Shown here: positions 1-6,987 of the stretch, piece after piece
How positions within the stretch are numbered: the first letter of the stretch is position 1
Layout of the letters: each line of letters opens with the position of its first letter
Assembly (NCBI GenBank): GCA_044425555.1
Contig: JAWXVF010000081.1
Location: 1-11,713 of the forward strand
Direction: 5' to 3'
DNA: 11,713 bases
Source of the DNA: JAWXVE01 sp044425555
GTDB lineage: Bacteria > Bacillota > Clostridia > Lachnospirales > Lachnospiraceae
Translations under genes and position numbers: made by a program
Notes under the pieces: model-generated
The model's database searches: none
Told to the model about the DNA's origin: nothing
What the model saw: the letters and a program-made list of their open reading frames with translations, nothing else

Positions 1-59
1 TAGGTGGAAAAATCCCCTCGTATAACTGCTAAAGCTACCAAATATGAGTTGTTTTTTCG

Positions 60-93
60 AAAAAGCAGATTCGGGGGTGAATCTAGCTTTTTT
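60..93 (+). terminator. Intrinsic terminator closing an upstream unit
   Basis: A 12-bp stem with one bulged base (left arm 60-72, loop 73-78 of GGGGGT, right arm 79-92) ends in a run of six T. The left arm begins with a run of A, so it could also stop transcription from the other strand. It lies just before the first gene and suggests that whatever precedes the window is transcriptionally separate. Bases 1-59 hold no recognisable feature. Confidence 0.75.
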
Positions 94-104
94 GATTACT
101 AGTT

Positions 105-135
105 TTGACACTCTAACCAAAATATAAAATAAAAA
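105..135 (+). promoter_or_regulatory. Possible promoter of the AAA-protease / VirD4-like pair
   Basis: A perfect TTGACA lies at 105-110, just after the terminator. It is followed by a very A+T-rich stretch with TATAAA (123-128), TAAAAT (125-130) and TAAAAA (130-135). None of these sits at the ideal 17-base spacing (12, 14 and 19 bases respectively), so the -10 element is uncertain. The position, between a terminator and the first gene of the pair, is the main support. Confidence 0.35.
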
Positions 136-168
136 ATATATGGAGGTACGAAGAGAATTTTTCATGTG

Positions 169-174
169 AAGGAG
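169..174 (+). promoter_or_regulatory. Ribosome binding site that sets the start at 181
   Basis: AAGGAG followed by a 6-base spacer precedes ATG at 181. An in-frame GTG at 166 would extend the protein by five residues, but it overlaps this site and has only a GGAGG about 20 bases upstream (142-146). ATG 181 is therefore preferred. An ATG-TGA start-stop pair lies at 164-169, directly abutting this site. Confidence 0.75.
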
Positions 175-180
175 AACAAT

Positions 181-3100
181 ATGCGGAAAAAAAATAAGTC
201 AAAAGCACAAGAAACCAACCAGTTGGGAGATGAACTTAAAGTACAGTGTCAATTTGAATGGAAACCGTCTGGTGGACTAAGTGAATTAAGAGAAGACTTG
301 TATCAATTAGCACTAGAAATGGTAGATAAAAATTCGGTAGTTGCACTGTCAGAATTAAATGAAGAAGGAGAAGTGGAAATCTTAGTGTCTTATGGAATAC
401 TAGGAAGTATAGCATATACGCATTATACGAATTCTTATTCAGAACATACTAGCTATCTGACATTGTGTGAAATGGCAAGTAATCTAGTTAGGAATCCTCT
501 AAAAGCTAATAGTATATATAAATGTCATATAACTGAGAGATTAGATCAAGTGAATCAGAAGAATAAAGAATTTAATCTATTCTATATTGCAAGTTATATT
601 AAGTATTTGCAAGATTTAGATCAACAAGATGTAATAGAGGAAGCACGTGAAAAGTATCATCAAAGAGAATATTGGCATAATTCCGTGTGTTTATATGGCG
701 ATGTGCCGAGTTTTCAATTACCAGTTGGCTTATTTGTGGAGGTGTCGGATCAAACCCTTAGAATTGCCGAGTTACTTCATACTAGAAATTATGTATCTTT
801 AGTCAGAAGCATTGTACCTTTCTATGAACTAAGTAATTATACGGAAGGCAAGGAAATCGTTTATCAAGATTCTATTGATGGGCAAGAGCCAGAAGGGTGG
901 TATGTTCTTCAGACTGTGACACCATTTGTGCAATATGAGAATGACCTAACCTTTTTAGAACAAGAACTGCGAATGAATCAGATAGATCGTACAAGGAATT
1001 CCACTATTTGCTTGGCTGTTAATCGTTATGGAAAGAGATCTGATATACTAGAATGTATTATAGTAGCAGGATATCTTGATTATCTAGATAGTAAGGATCA
1101 ATATGAAGAATATAGATCTATTCGGAAATATTGGGATAAAATTCCAAAAGACAACCCACTATTAAATGACCAAGTAGCGAAAGTAAATGAAGTGATACGA
1201 AGTGAGCGAGAAAGTGGCTTGTATTGCGTTATTGAAGGTGAGCGTGGAGTAGGCAAGAAAGAAATAACACACGCTATTTCCTATATGTTATGGTATTATA
1301 AGAAAATTGATAGTAATCAACATAATTTTATGACATTTCTAGAAGCAGCTACAACGCTATTCCAAGATGAATATAGGAAATATGGAGAGAAGCAAGAGTT
1401 ACTGACACAAGAACATACGGAAATAGAGTATGGGAAGTTTAAGAAGAGAACGTTATATGTCTTAACAGATTTAAAGGAATTTCTACATAGATGTAAAGAT
1501 TGTATACCAGGAGATGGAAGTGCAGAATCACATTTAATTAAAGTATTAGGTCGTTATCAACCACAGACCTATATTATTGTCATAGGGGAGAAAAAGTATA
1601 TCGAAAGATTTTTAGAGTTAAGCCATGGAATTAAAGGCGTATTTGGGGAACGTAATATTTCTATTCCTAGTATTAGTGCAGACAAACTTTATGCAATCTA
1701 TACACAAGAATTATCTGAGAATAATAAGAAGTCTTTACAAGAGAATCCAGATTTTAAGATAGAGTTCATTAATTATCTAGTAAAAAATAGAAATGCTCAC
1801 CCATGGAATAACCGTGAATTAGCTAATTATTTGGCAGATTATTCCAATAATAAGCAGGAATTATGTTTACCACCAACTAGCCTTCGTTCGGCACGAAAGA
1901 TGTTAGAAAATGTGGTGGGAATGGAAAAGATTAAGATAACCATGAATGAATTCGAGAATTATATTATGAATATAGAATTGGCGAAAATGAATGGAATGGA
2001 ATTACCACCGAGCAATCGACATATGTTTTTCGTAGGGAATTCTGGAACGGGTAAAACCATGATTGCAGAATTAGTTGCCGAACTGTTGTACGATATTGGT
2101 ATGATTCAAGAGAAAAAATTCAAATCAGTAGGGCGAAAAGATTTAGTAGCAGGGTATATTGGACAAACGGCTACTAAGGTGGAAGAAGTGATTCAAGATA
2201 CATTAGGAGGAGTTTTATTTATTGATGAAGCATACACCTTAATTCCACAAAGTGACAGTGATTTTAGCCAAGAAGCCATTGCAACGCTCATTACAGGTAT
2301 GGAGAAGTATAAAGGGGAATTAATTGTGATATTTGCAGGTTATGAGAAAGAAATGCAAGAGTTTCGCAATAGTAACCCAGGGATTTCTTCCAGAATTGCC
2401 TATACCTTCCATTTTGAGGATTATACAACAGAAGAATTAGTGGAAATTGTAAGTCGAGAAATAGAAAAAGCAGGGTTTTGGTATAGAGAACAGGAGCAAA
2501 AAGAAATTGAAAAACAATTAGTAGAAGTATTTCAACACTTTAAACGGAAAAAGAATTTCGGAAATGGTCGTTTCGTTGAAAAAGTGAATAGTAAAATAAT
2601 AGAAAACCACTTTAGTGTAAAAAGAACTACAGAAAAAATGCAAGAGATTACATTGCAAGACATTCCTACTATAAAAGAAATGACAGAACTTAGAAATGAT
2701 GATGCAAATGGAGAACCACAAGATCAACTAGGTCATGTAATTGGTATGAAAGGTGTAAAGGAAAAAATAAAAGATTTAGAAGCGAAAATGAACTACCAAA
2801 TAGTTGCTAAGAAAATGGGGATTACGCCTCATTCTGCTAATAAACACATGATATTTCAAGGGAATCCAGGAACAGGAAAGACTATGATTGCTCGATTGAT
2901 TGTACAGAAACTATACGACATAGGTGTGATTATGGAGAATAAATTCGTAGAAGTAGAACGAGTAGACTTAGTAGGGGAGCATGTGGGAGAAACAGCCATT
3001 AAGGTGAAGGCAGTAGTGGAACGAGCTTTAGGAGGGGTACTCTTTATTGATGAGGCATATACCTTAACCCCTACCAATGAACATGATTTTGGTGGAGAAG

Positions 3101-4101
3101 CCATTGCTACCTTGATTAAAGCCATGGAGGATTATAAAGAAGATCTAGTAGTAATCTTCGCAGGATATGAAAAAGAAATGGATCAATTCATAACAAGTAA
3201 TTCAGGAATTGCCTCAAGAATCGGTTATAACTTCTTATTTGAGGATTATACAGAGGATGAATTATATGAAATATTCATTTCCAAGATGAGAAATTTAGGA
3301 TATCTAATAGCAGAAGCAGCCAAAGAATCGACTCTTGCGATTATGACTTATTTTAGTCGCATACAAGATTTTGGAAATGGACGATTTGTAGATTACGTAA
3401 TGGAAGAGGTGGAAATTATCCATGGGAAAAATGTCATGGCAGATTTAGAAACAGGATTATATAAGGATCACGAAGAGAAACAGAACGTAACTCAAACCAT
3501 TTTAGAGAGGGATATTCCAAGTATAGAACAAATGGCAAAACGCATGCATGGGTCTAAATATATGATTATGCCTGAACGAATTACGGATAAGATGAATGAG
3601 GTAACAGCTACTCATGAAATCGGTCATGCATTTGTACAATATAAGTTATTCCCTGATGCGAAAATCGAAAAGATTACCATAAAAGTAGGTGGCGATGGTG
3701 CCTTTGGTTATATGAAGTTTGATCCAAATACAGTTAAGACTATTATGACAAAAGAAGAACGTATGAATTGGATTGCTATTTATATGGCAGGTATTGCAGC
3801 AGAACAAGTGTTCTTTGGAGAATATGAAGAAGGTGGTGCTAGTGATTTAAAAGGTGCCACACGCTATGCGAAACGAATGATAACTGCTCTAGGAATGTCG
3901 AAGAACGGTCTTGCAGGTGGAAATGATGAGAAAGAGATTCATCAAGAAGTCAATGAAATCTTAGAGGAAGCATTTACGATTGCTAGTAGTATCATAATAG
4001 AAGAGAAAGTTACCATGACATCAGCAATTACTATGTTACTACGTAGAAAAGAACTTACGGAAGAGGAATTTAAAAGAAGTATAGAAGATAAGGTGTTATA
4101 G
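181..4101 (+). CDS. Soluble triple AAA+ (CbxX/SpoVK-type) protein with C-terminal FtsH-like M41 zinc peptidase
   Basis: Predicted cytoplasmic ATP-driven unfoldase-protease of about 1306 residues. Residues 1 to about 340 match nothing I recognise and show no signal peptide or membrane helix. A decayed AAA+ module follows: P-loop-like GERGVGKK at 353-360, where the final Ser/Thr is Lys, and a Walker B-like strand near D430. Two intact CbxX-type modules come next: Walker A GNSGTGKT at 619-626 with D682-E683, and GNPGTGKT at 894-901 with D957-E958. Both keep the GNGR motif near their ends. The C-terminus is M41: HEIGH at 1145-1149 (two zinc His and catalytic Glu) and GGASDLKGAT with the third ligand at D1222. 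FtsH normally joins M41 to a membrane-anchored AAA domain of its own type; here the AAA part is CbxX-like and the protein is soluble. It is probably co-transcribed with the VirD4-like gene 32 bases downstream. The substrate is unknown. Domain calls are firm; the biological role is not. Confidence 0.9.
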   Translation: MRKKNKSKAQETNQLGDELKVQCQFEWKPSGGLSELREDLYQLALEMVDKNSVVALSELNEEGEVEILVSYGILGSIAYTHYTNSYSEHTSYLTLCEMASNLVRNPLKANSIYKCHITERLDQVNQKNKEFNLFYIASYIKYLQDLDQQDVIEEAREKYHQREYWHNSVCLYGDVPSFQLPVGLFVEVSDQTLRIAELLHTRNYVSLVRSIVPFYELSNYTEGKEIVYQDSIDGQEPEGWYVLQTVTPFVQYENDLTFLEQELRMNQIDRTRNSTICLAVNRYGKRSDILECIIVAGYLDYLDSKDQYEEYRSIRKYWDKIPKDNPLLNDQVAKVNEVIRSERESGLYCVIEGERGVGKKEITHAISYMLWYYKKIDSNQHNFMTFLEAATTLFQDEYRKYGEKQELLTQEHTEIEYGKFKKRTLYVLTDLKEFLHRCKDCIPGDGSAESHLIKVLGRYQPQTYIIVIGEKKYIERFLELSHGIKGVFGERNISIPSISADKLYAIYTQELSENNKKSLQENPDFKIEFINYLVKNRNAHPWNNRELANYLADYSNNKQELCLPPTSLRSARKMLENVVGMEKIKITMNEFENYIMNIELAKMNGMELPPSNRHMFFVGNSGTGKTMIAELVAELLYDIGMIQEKKFKSVGRKDLVAGYIGQTATKVEEVIQDTLGGVLFIDEAYTLIPQSDSDFSQEAIATLITGMEKYKGELIVIFAGYEKEMQEFRNSNPGISSRIAYTFHFEDYTTEELVEIVSREIEKAGFWYREQEQKEIEKQLVEVFQHFKRKKNFGNGRFVEKVNSKIIENHFSVKRTTEKMQEITLQDIPTIKEMTELRNDDANGEPQDQLGHVIGMKGVKEKIKDLEAKMNYQIVAKKMGITPHSANKHMIFQGNPGTGKTMIARLIVQKLYDIGVIMENKFVEVERVDLVGEHVGETAIKVKAVVERALGGVLFIDEAYTLTPTNEHDFGGEAIATLIKAMEDYKEDLVVIFAGYEKEMDQFITSNSGIASRIGYNFLFEDYTEDELYEIFISKMRNLGYLIAEAAKESTLAIMTYFSRIQDFGNGRFVDYVMEEVEIIHGKNVMADLETGLYKDHEEKQNVTQTILERDIPSIEQMAKRMHGSKYMIMPERITDKMNEVTATHEIGHAFVQYKLFPDAKIEKITIKVGGDGAFGYMKFDPNTVKTIMTKEERMNWIAIYMAGIAAEQVFFGEYEEGGASDLKGATRYAKRMITALGMSKNGLAGGNDEKEIHQEVNEILEEAFTIASSIIIEEKVTMTSAITMLLRRKELTEEEFKRSIEDKVL
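1912..3534 (+). repeat. Intragenic tandem duplication of the CbxX-type AAA+ module
   Basis: Two homologous copies lie in tandem within the AAA-protease gene: 1912-2682 (beginning VVGMEK) and 2737-3534 (beginning VIGMKG). They share Walker A, FIDEAYTL, IFAGYEKEM, FEDYT, FGNGRFV and a closing DIP(T/S)I motif in the same order. The copies have clearly diverged, so the duplication is old or the two modules have specialised. Confidence 0.8.
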
Positions 4102-4118
4102 TAGCGTATAAAGTTAGG

Positions 4119-4125
4119 AAGGAGG
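4119..4125 (+). promoter_or_regulatory. Strong ribosome binding site of the VirD4-like gene
   Basis: AAGGAGG, a near-perfect anti-16S match, sits 8 bases before ATG 4134 in the 32-base gap after the AAA-protease gene. No terminator lies in that gap, which fits one mRNA with independently efficient translation of the second gene. Confidence 0.8.
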
Positions 4126-4133
4126 GATTTAAA

Positions 4134-6632
4134 ATGAATAACACGTATCGAATCTTAGCAAAAGGTCAATATATGGATAATAATACCAGGAATACAGGAG
4201 TCAATAATAATGATTTAATCATCGGTCCATCAGGTGCGGGTAAGACGAGAGGATATGTGAAACCTAATATTATGCAAGGTAATGAAAATCTTATGGTTAC
4301 GGATACAAAAGGAGATTTAAGACGACAATTAGAACCACTCCTTCTAGAAAAAGGGTATGATATAAAATGCATTGATTTCAAAGATATTGCTCGTTCGGAT
4401 GGATACAATCCCTTTGATCACGTACATTTTGATGAGGAGAATGGCAGATATTCAGAACAAGATATGAAAACGATTGCGGAAGTTTTAGTTCCAGATGTGA
4501 ATGTATTTGTTACAGATCCTTTTTGGGAGCAAGCAGCTAGAACGTATCTGCTCTGTATGATTGCATATCTGTTTGAAGCTTGTCACGAAAGAGAACGTAA
4601 TTTGGACATTGTATTTAAACTGTATGCTTGCTTAAGTGGTGTCCCTAAAGCATTTGCGAAGCTAATGAATGAGCGTGCAGAGAAAAATCCTGATAGTGTA
4701 GCATGGAGATATTATACCTATATCGAGGAGAATCTTCGAACGGAACGAACACATAGATGTATTATGATGACTTTAGCAGAGCGATTCAATGGTTTAATCA
4801 CGAAAGATCAGATAAGAATGTATCAGGCAGAAGACCGAATTAATTTTCGACAGATTAGTGAGAGAAAAACTGTTATCTTTTTAAATGTAAGCGATACGGA
4901 TCGCTCTATGGATCGCATGGTGAGTATGTTCTACGCCCAAGCATTGAATAAGCTTTGCAATATAGCAGATAAGAATGAAGGAAGTCGATTAACCATACCT
5001 ATTCGATTTATCTTCGATGATTTCGCCACTAATTGTGTTATTCCGAATTTCTCAGAGATTATTTCTGTGATTCGATCAAGGGAAATCTATGTTAGCATTA
5101 TTCTCCAAAGTATTAGTCAGTTAAATGGTTTATATGGAGTGGAAAAAGCGAAAACCATTATTAATAATTGTAATAATTGTCTCTATCTAGGGGGGCAAGA
5201 TATGGAAACAGCTAAGAGAATGGCCAATAAAGCAGGAGTTGAGATTCGAACAATATTGAATATGTCATTAAAAGATGTCTACTTATTCACAAGTGGAAGA
5301 CAACCCTTACAAGTAGAGCAATTCGATATAACGAAGCATCCAGATTATTCCATGTTACCAGAAGCGAAGCGAGAGGAAGAATCCATAAGAGAACATAAAA
5401 GGAATACCTATCGTATCTTAGCCCAAGGGGAATATATGGATAATAATACATGGAATACAAGAATCAATAATAATGATTTAATCATAGGACCTTCTGGGGC
5501 AGGAAAGACTAGATCGTATGTAAAGCCTAATATTATGCAAGGTAATGAAAGTCTGATGATAACTGATACAAAAGGAGATATAAGAAAACATTTAGAACCC
5601 TTGCTACAAGAAAAGGGATATACAATAAAATGTATTGATTTAAAAGAAAGTGTACATTCAGATGGGTACAATCCATTTGACCATATTCGCTATAATCAGA
5701 AAACAGGCACTTATGTAGAGCAAGATATTCTTACAATGGCACAAGTGGTAATACCAGATAGAGCAGGTGCAAAAGACCCTTTTTGGAATCAGTCGGCACG
5801 TTTATATCTACAATGCTTAATTGCCTATGTACTAGAAACTGAGAAAGAAGAAGTAATAAGCTTTCGCCAAGTAGGTAAAATATTTGAACAAATTAAGAAT
5901 CAAGAAAAATTTAATGAAATTATGGATAGTGTGAAAGAAAAAAATTCAGAAAGTTTTGCAGTAAAAATATATGAGTTAATTGTAGGAAATGAAGTGGCAG
6001 AGAAAACCCATGCTAGTATTATAGGGGTAATGGCAGAGCGTATTAGTGTAATGGTATCAGAAGAATATATTAGAATGTATGAATTGCAAGATCGATTGGA
6101 CTTTACACAAATTAGTGAGAAGAAAACGGCAGTATTCTTAATTGTGAGTGATACAGACCGTTCTAATGACACCATGGTAAGCATGTTCTATACCCAAGCA
6201 CTGAATAAGTTATGTACAGTGGCAGATAACAATCATAATAGTTGTTTGCAGATACCAGTAAGATTTATCCTTGATGATTTTGCTACTAACTGTGTAATTC
6301 CTAATTTCCCAGAGATTATCTCTGTTATTCGATCTAGAGAAATCTACGTAAGCGTAATCCTACAAAGTATTAGTCAATTAAACGGATTATATAGGAAGGA
6401 TGGGGCAGAAACCATTATTAATAATTGTGATAATTGCTTGTACTTAGGTGGGCAAGATGATGATACTGCAGAGTACATTGGTGTAAAAGCAGGTAGAACC
6501 ATGAGAGAGATTCTAGCTATGCCAGTGGGAGGTGCGTATTTATTTACAAGGGGAAGGAAAGCAAGACAAGTGCAAAAATTCGATATAAGGAAGCATCCGG
6601 AATATAAGATGTTGTTGGGAGAGGATTGGTGA
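4134..6632 (+). CDS. Soluble tandem-fused VirD4/TraG-like (T4CP-family) ATPase
   Basis: This 832-residue protein consists of two full VirD4/TraG-like ATPase modules joined by a short charged linker (about 411-423). Module 1 (3-410) has Walker A GPSGAGKT at 31-38, TDTKGDL near 57-62, GYNPFDH at 90-96, DPFW at 128-131, Walker B FIFDD at 292-296 and the LQSISQL glutamine motif at 324-330. Module 2 (424-830) repeats all of these: Walker A 452-459, Walker B FILDD 711-715, LQSISQL 743-749. Conjugative coupling proteins pump DNA or protein as membrane-anchored hexamers. Both halves here lack the N-terminal membrane helices, so the protein should be cytosolic unless a partner recruits it. Single-module soluble relatives are, as I recall, common in Lachnospiraceae, but I know no defined role for them. 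No relaxase or mating-pore gene is nearby, so a standard conjugation role is doubtful. Family assignment is strong; function is inference. Confidence 0.9.
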   Translation: MNNTYRILAKGQYMDNNTRNTGVNNNDLIIGPSGAGKTRGYVKPNIMQGNENLMVTDTKGDLRRQLEPLLLEKGYDIKCIDFKDIARSDGYNPFDHVHFDEENGRYSEQDMKTIAEVLVPDVNVFVTDPFWEQAARTYLLCMIAYLFEACHERERNLDIVFKLYACLSGVPKAFAKLMNERAEKNPDSVAWRYYTYIEENLRTERTHRCIMMTLAERFNGLITKDQIRMYQAEDRINFRQISERKTVIFLNVSDTDRSMDRMVSMFYAQALNKLCNIADKNEGSRLTIPIRFIFDDFATNCVIPNFSEIISVIRSREIYVSIILQSISQLNGLYGVEKAKTIINNCNNCLYLGGQDMETAKRMANKAGVEIRTILNMSLKDVYLFTSGRQPLQVEQFDITKHPDYSMLPEAKREEESIREHKRNTYRILAQGEYMDNNTWNTRINNNDLIIGPSGAGKTRSYVKPNIMQGNESLMITDTKGDIRKHLEPLLQEKGYTIKCIDLKESVHSDGYNPFDHIRYNQKTGTYVEQDILTMAQVVIPDRAGAKDPFWNQSARLYLQCLIAYVLETEKEEVISFRQVGKIFEQIKNQEKFNEIMDSVKEKNSESFAVKIYELIVGNEVAEKTHASIIGVMAERISVMVSEEYIRMYELQDRLDFTQISEKKTAVFLIVSDTDRSNDTMVSMFYTQALNKLCTVADNNHNSCLQIPVRFILDDFATNCVIPNFPEIISVIRSREIYVSVILQSISQLNGLYRKDGAETIINNCDNCLYLGGQDDDTAEYIGVKAGRTMREILAMPVGGAYLFTRGRKARQVQKFDIRKHPEYKMLLGEDW
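4140..6623 (+). repeat. Direct tandem repeat: two VirD4-like modules within one gene
   Basis: Unit 1 spans 4140-5363 and unit 2 spans 5403-6623, offset by 1263 bases. Similarity is visible at the DNA level, for example around 4180-4240 against 5443-5503, and is high in the protein at the N-terminal 100 residues and around Walker B. The central helical parts (about residues 150-240 against 565-655) have diverged. This indicates in-frame duplication and fusion, followed by divergence mainly outside the ATPase core. Confidence 0.9.
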
Positions 6633-6948
6633 GGGTGATAATTGGAGAACTAGAAGTAGTAAAGTACTCCATTACAAGCAGATTTTTTGTACGGACCTTA
6701 TCTTTTAGAGGAAGGGAGTGATAAGAACCTGCCTTCCAAATAGGAAACTATTTATGTATTTCTAGATGGAATGCTAGTAATAATGTGATTTTATAGGAAT
6801 AGTAAGATTTACTTCGAAAATAATTTGATGTCTGTTCTAGTTATAATGTGATGTATTACATTTTAGAAGGTATCCATGTTGACACTTCCACATGGACGCA
6901 CTACACAGACTTAAGTGGCTTAGAATGGAATGGAAATAATTATTAATA
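6633..6948. other. Non-coding gap between converging units
   Basis: About 315 bases with no convincing gene. It contains a 28-codon GTG frame (6635-6721) without a good ribosome binding site. It also holds a near-identical 16-base direct repeat (CTAGT then AATAATGTGAT at 6774-6789, and CTAGT then TATAATGTGAT at 6837-6852), and a 7-bp inverted repeat TCCATGT/ACATGGA at 6873-6879 and 6890-6896. No T run follows that hairpin, so it is not an obvious terminator. It could be a 3' untranslated region or eroded sequence. Confidence 0.5.
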
Positions 6949-6981
6949 AAAAAAGGAATCCATAAAGTAGATTCCTTTTTT
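6949..6981. terminator. Bidirectional terminator shared by convergent genes
   Basis: A 12-bp perfect stem: the left arm is six A followed by GGAATC (6949-6960), the loop is 6961-6969, and the right arm is GATTCC followed by six T (6970-6981). The A and T runs make it functional on either strand. It lies 6 bases beyond the stop of the adenylate cyclase gene and can also end the transcript from the VirD4-like gene. Confidence 0.85.
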
Positions 6982-6987
6982 ATTGCT

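Noticed and set aside
2518..2727. Minus-strand open frames at 2518-2727, 2856-3125 and 5900-6184
   Set aside because: They lie antisense inside long genes with clear conserved domains, have unnatural composition and show no recognisable motif.
4166..4408. Minus-strand open frame of about 80 codons, with a similar one at 5408-5671
   Set aside because: The two look alike only because they are antisense to the two copies of the VirD4-like module. They have no ribosome binding site and read as the complement of the conserved Walker A region.
4134..6632. Conjugative element (integrative element or plasmid transfer region) suggested by VirD4/TraG homology
   Set aside because: No relaxase, VirB4, VirB6-like, peptidase or membrane pore gene is present, the protein lacks membrane helices, and the flanks are a terminator and a signalling operon. 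No attachment site or integrase is visible.
6635..6721. 28-codon GTG frame immediately after the VirD4-like gene
   Set aside because: No proper ribosome binding site, no motif and too short to judge. It is noted only as part of the convergent gap.
6873..6896. Hairpin TCCATGT/ACATGGA as a terminator for the VirD4-like gene
   Set aside because: No T run follows it; the strong A/T-flanked hairpin at 6949-6981 is the convincing terminator.
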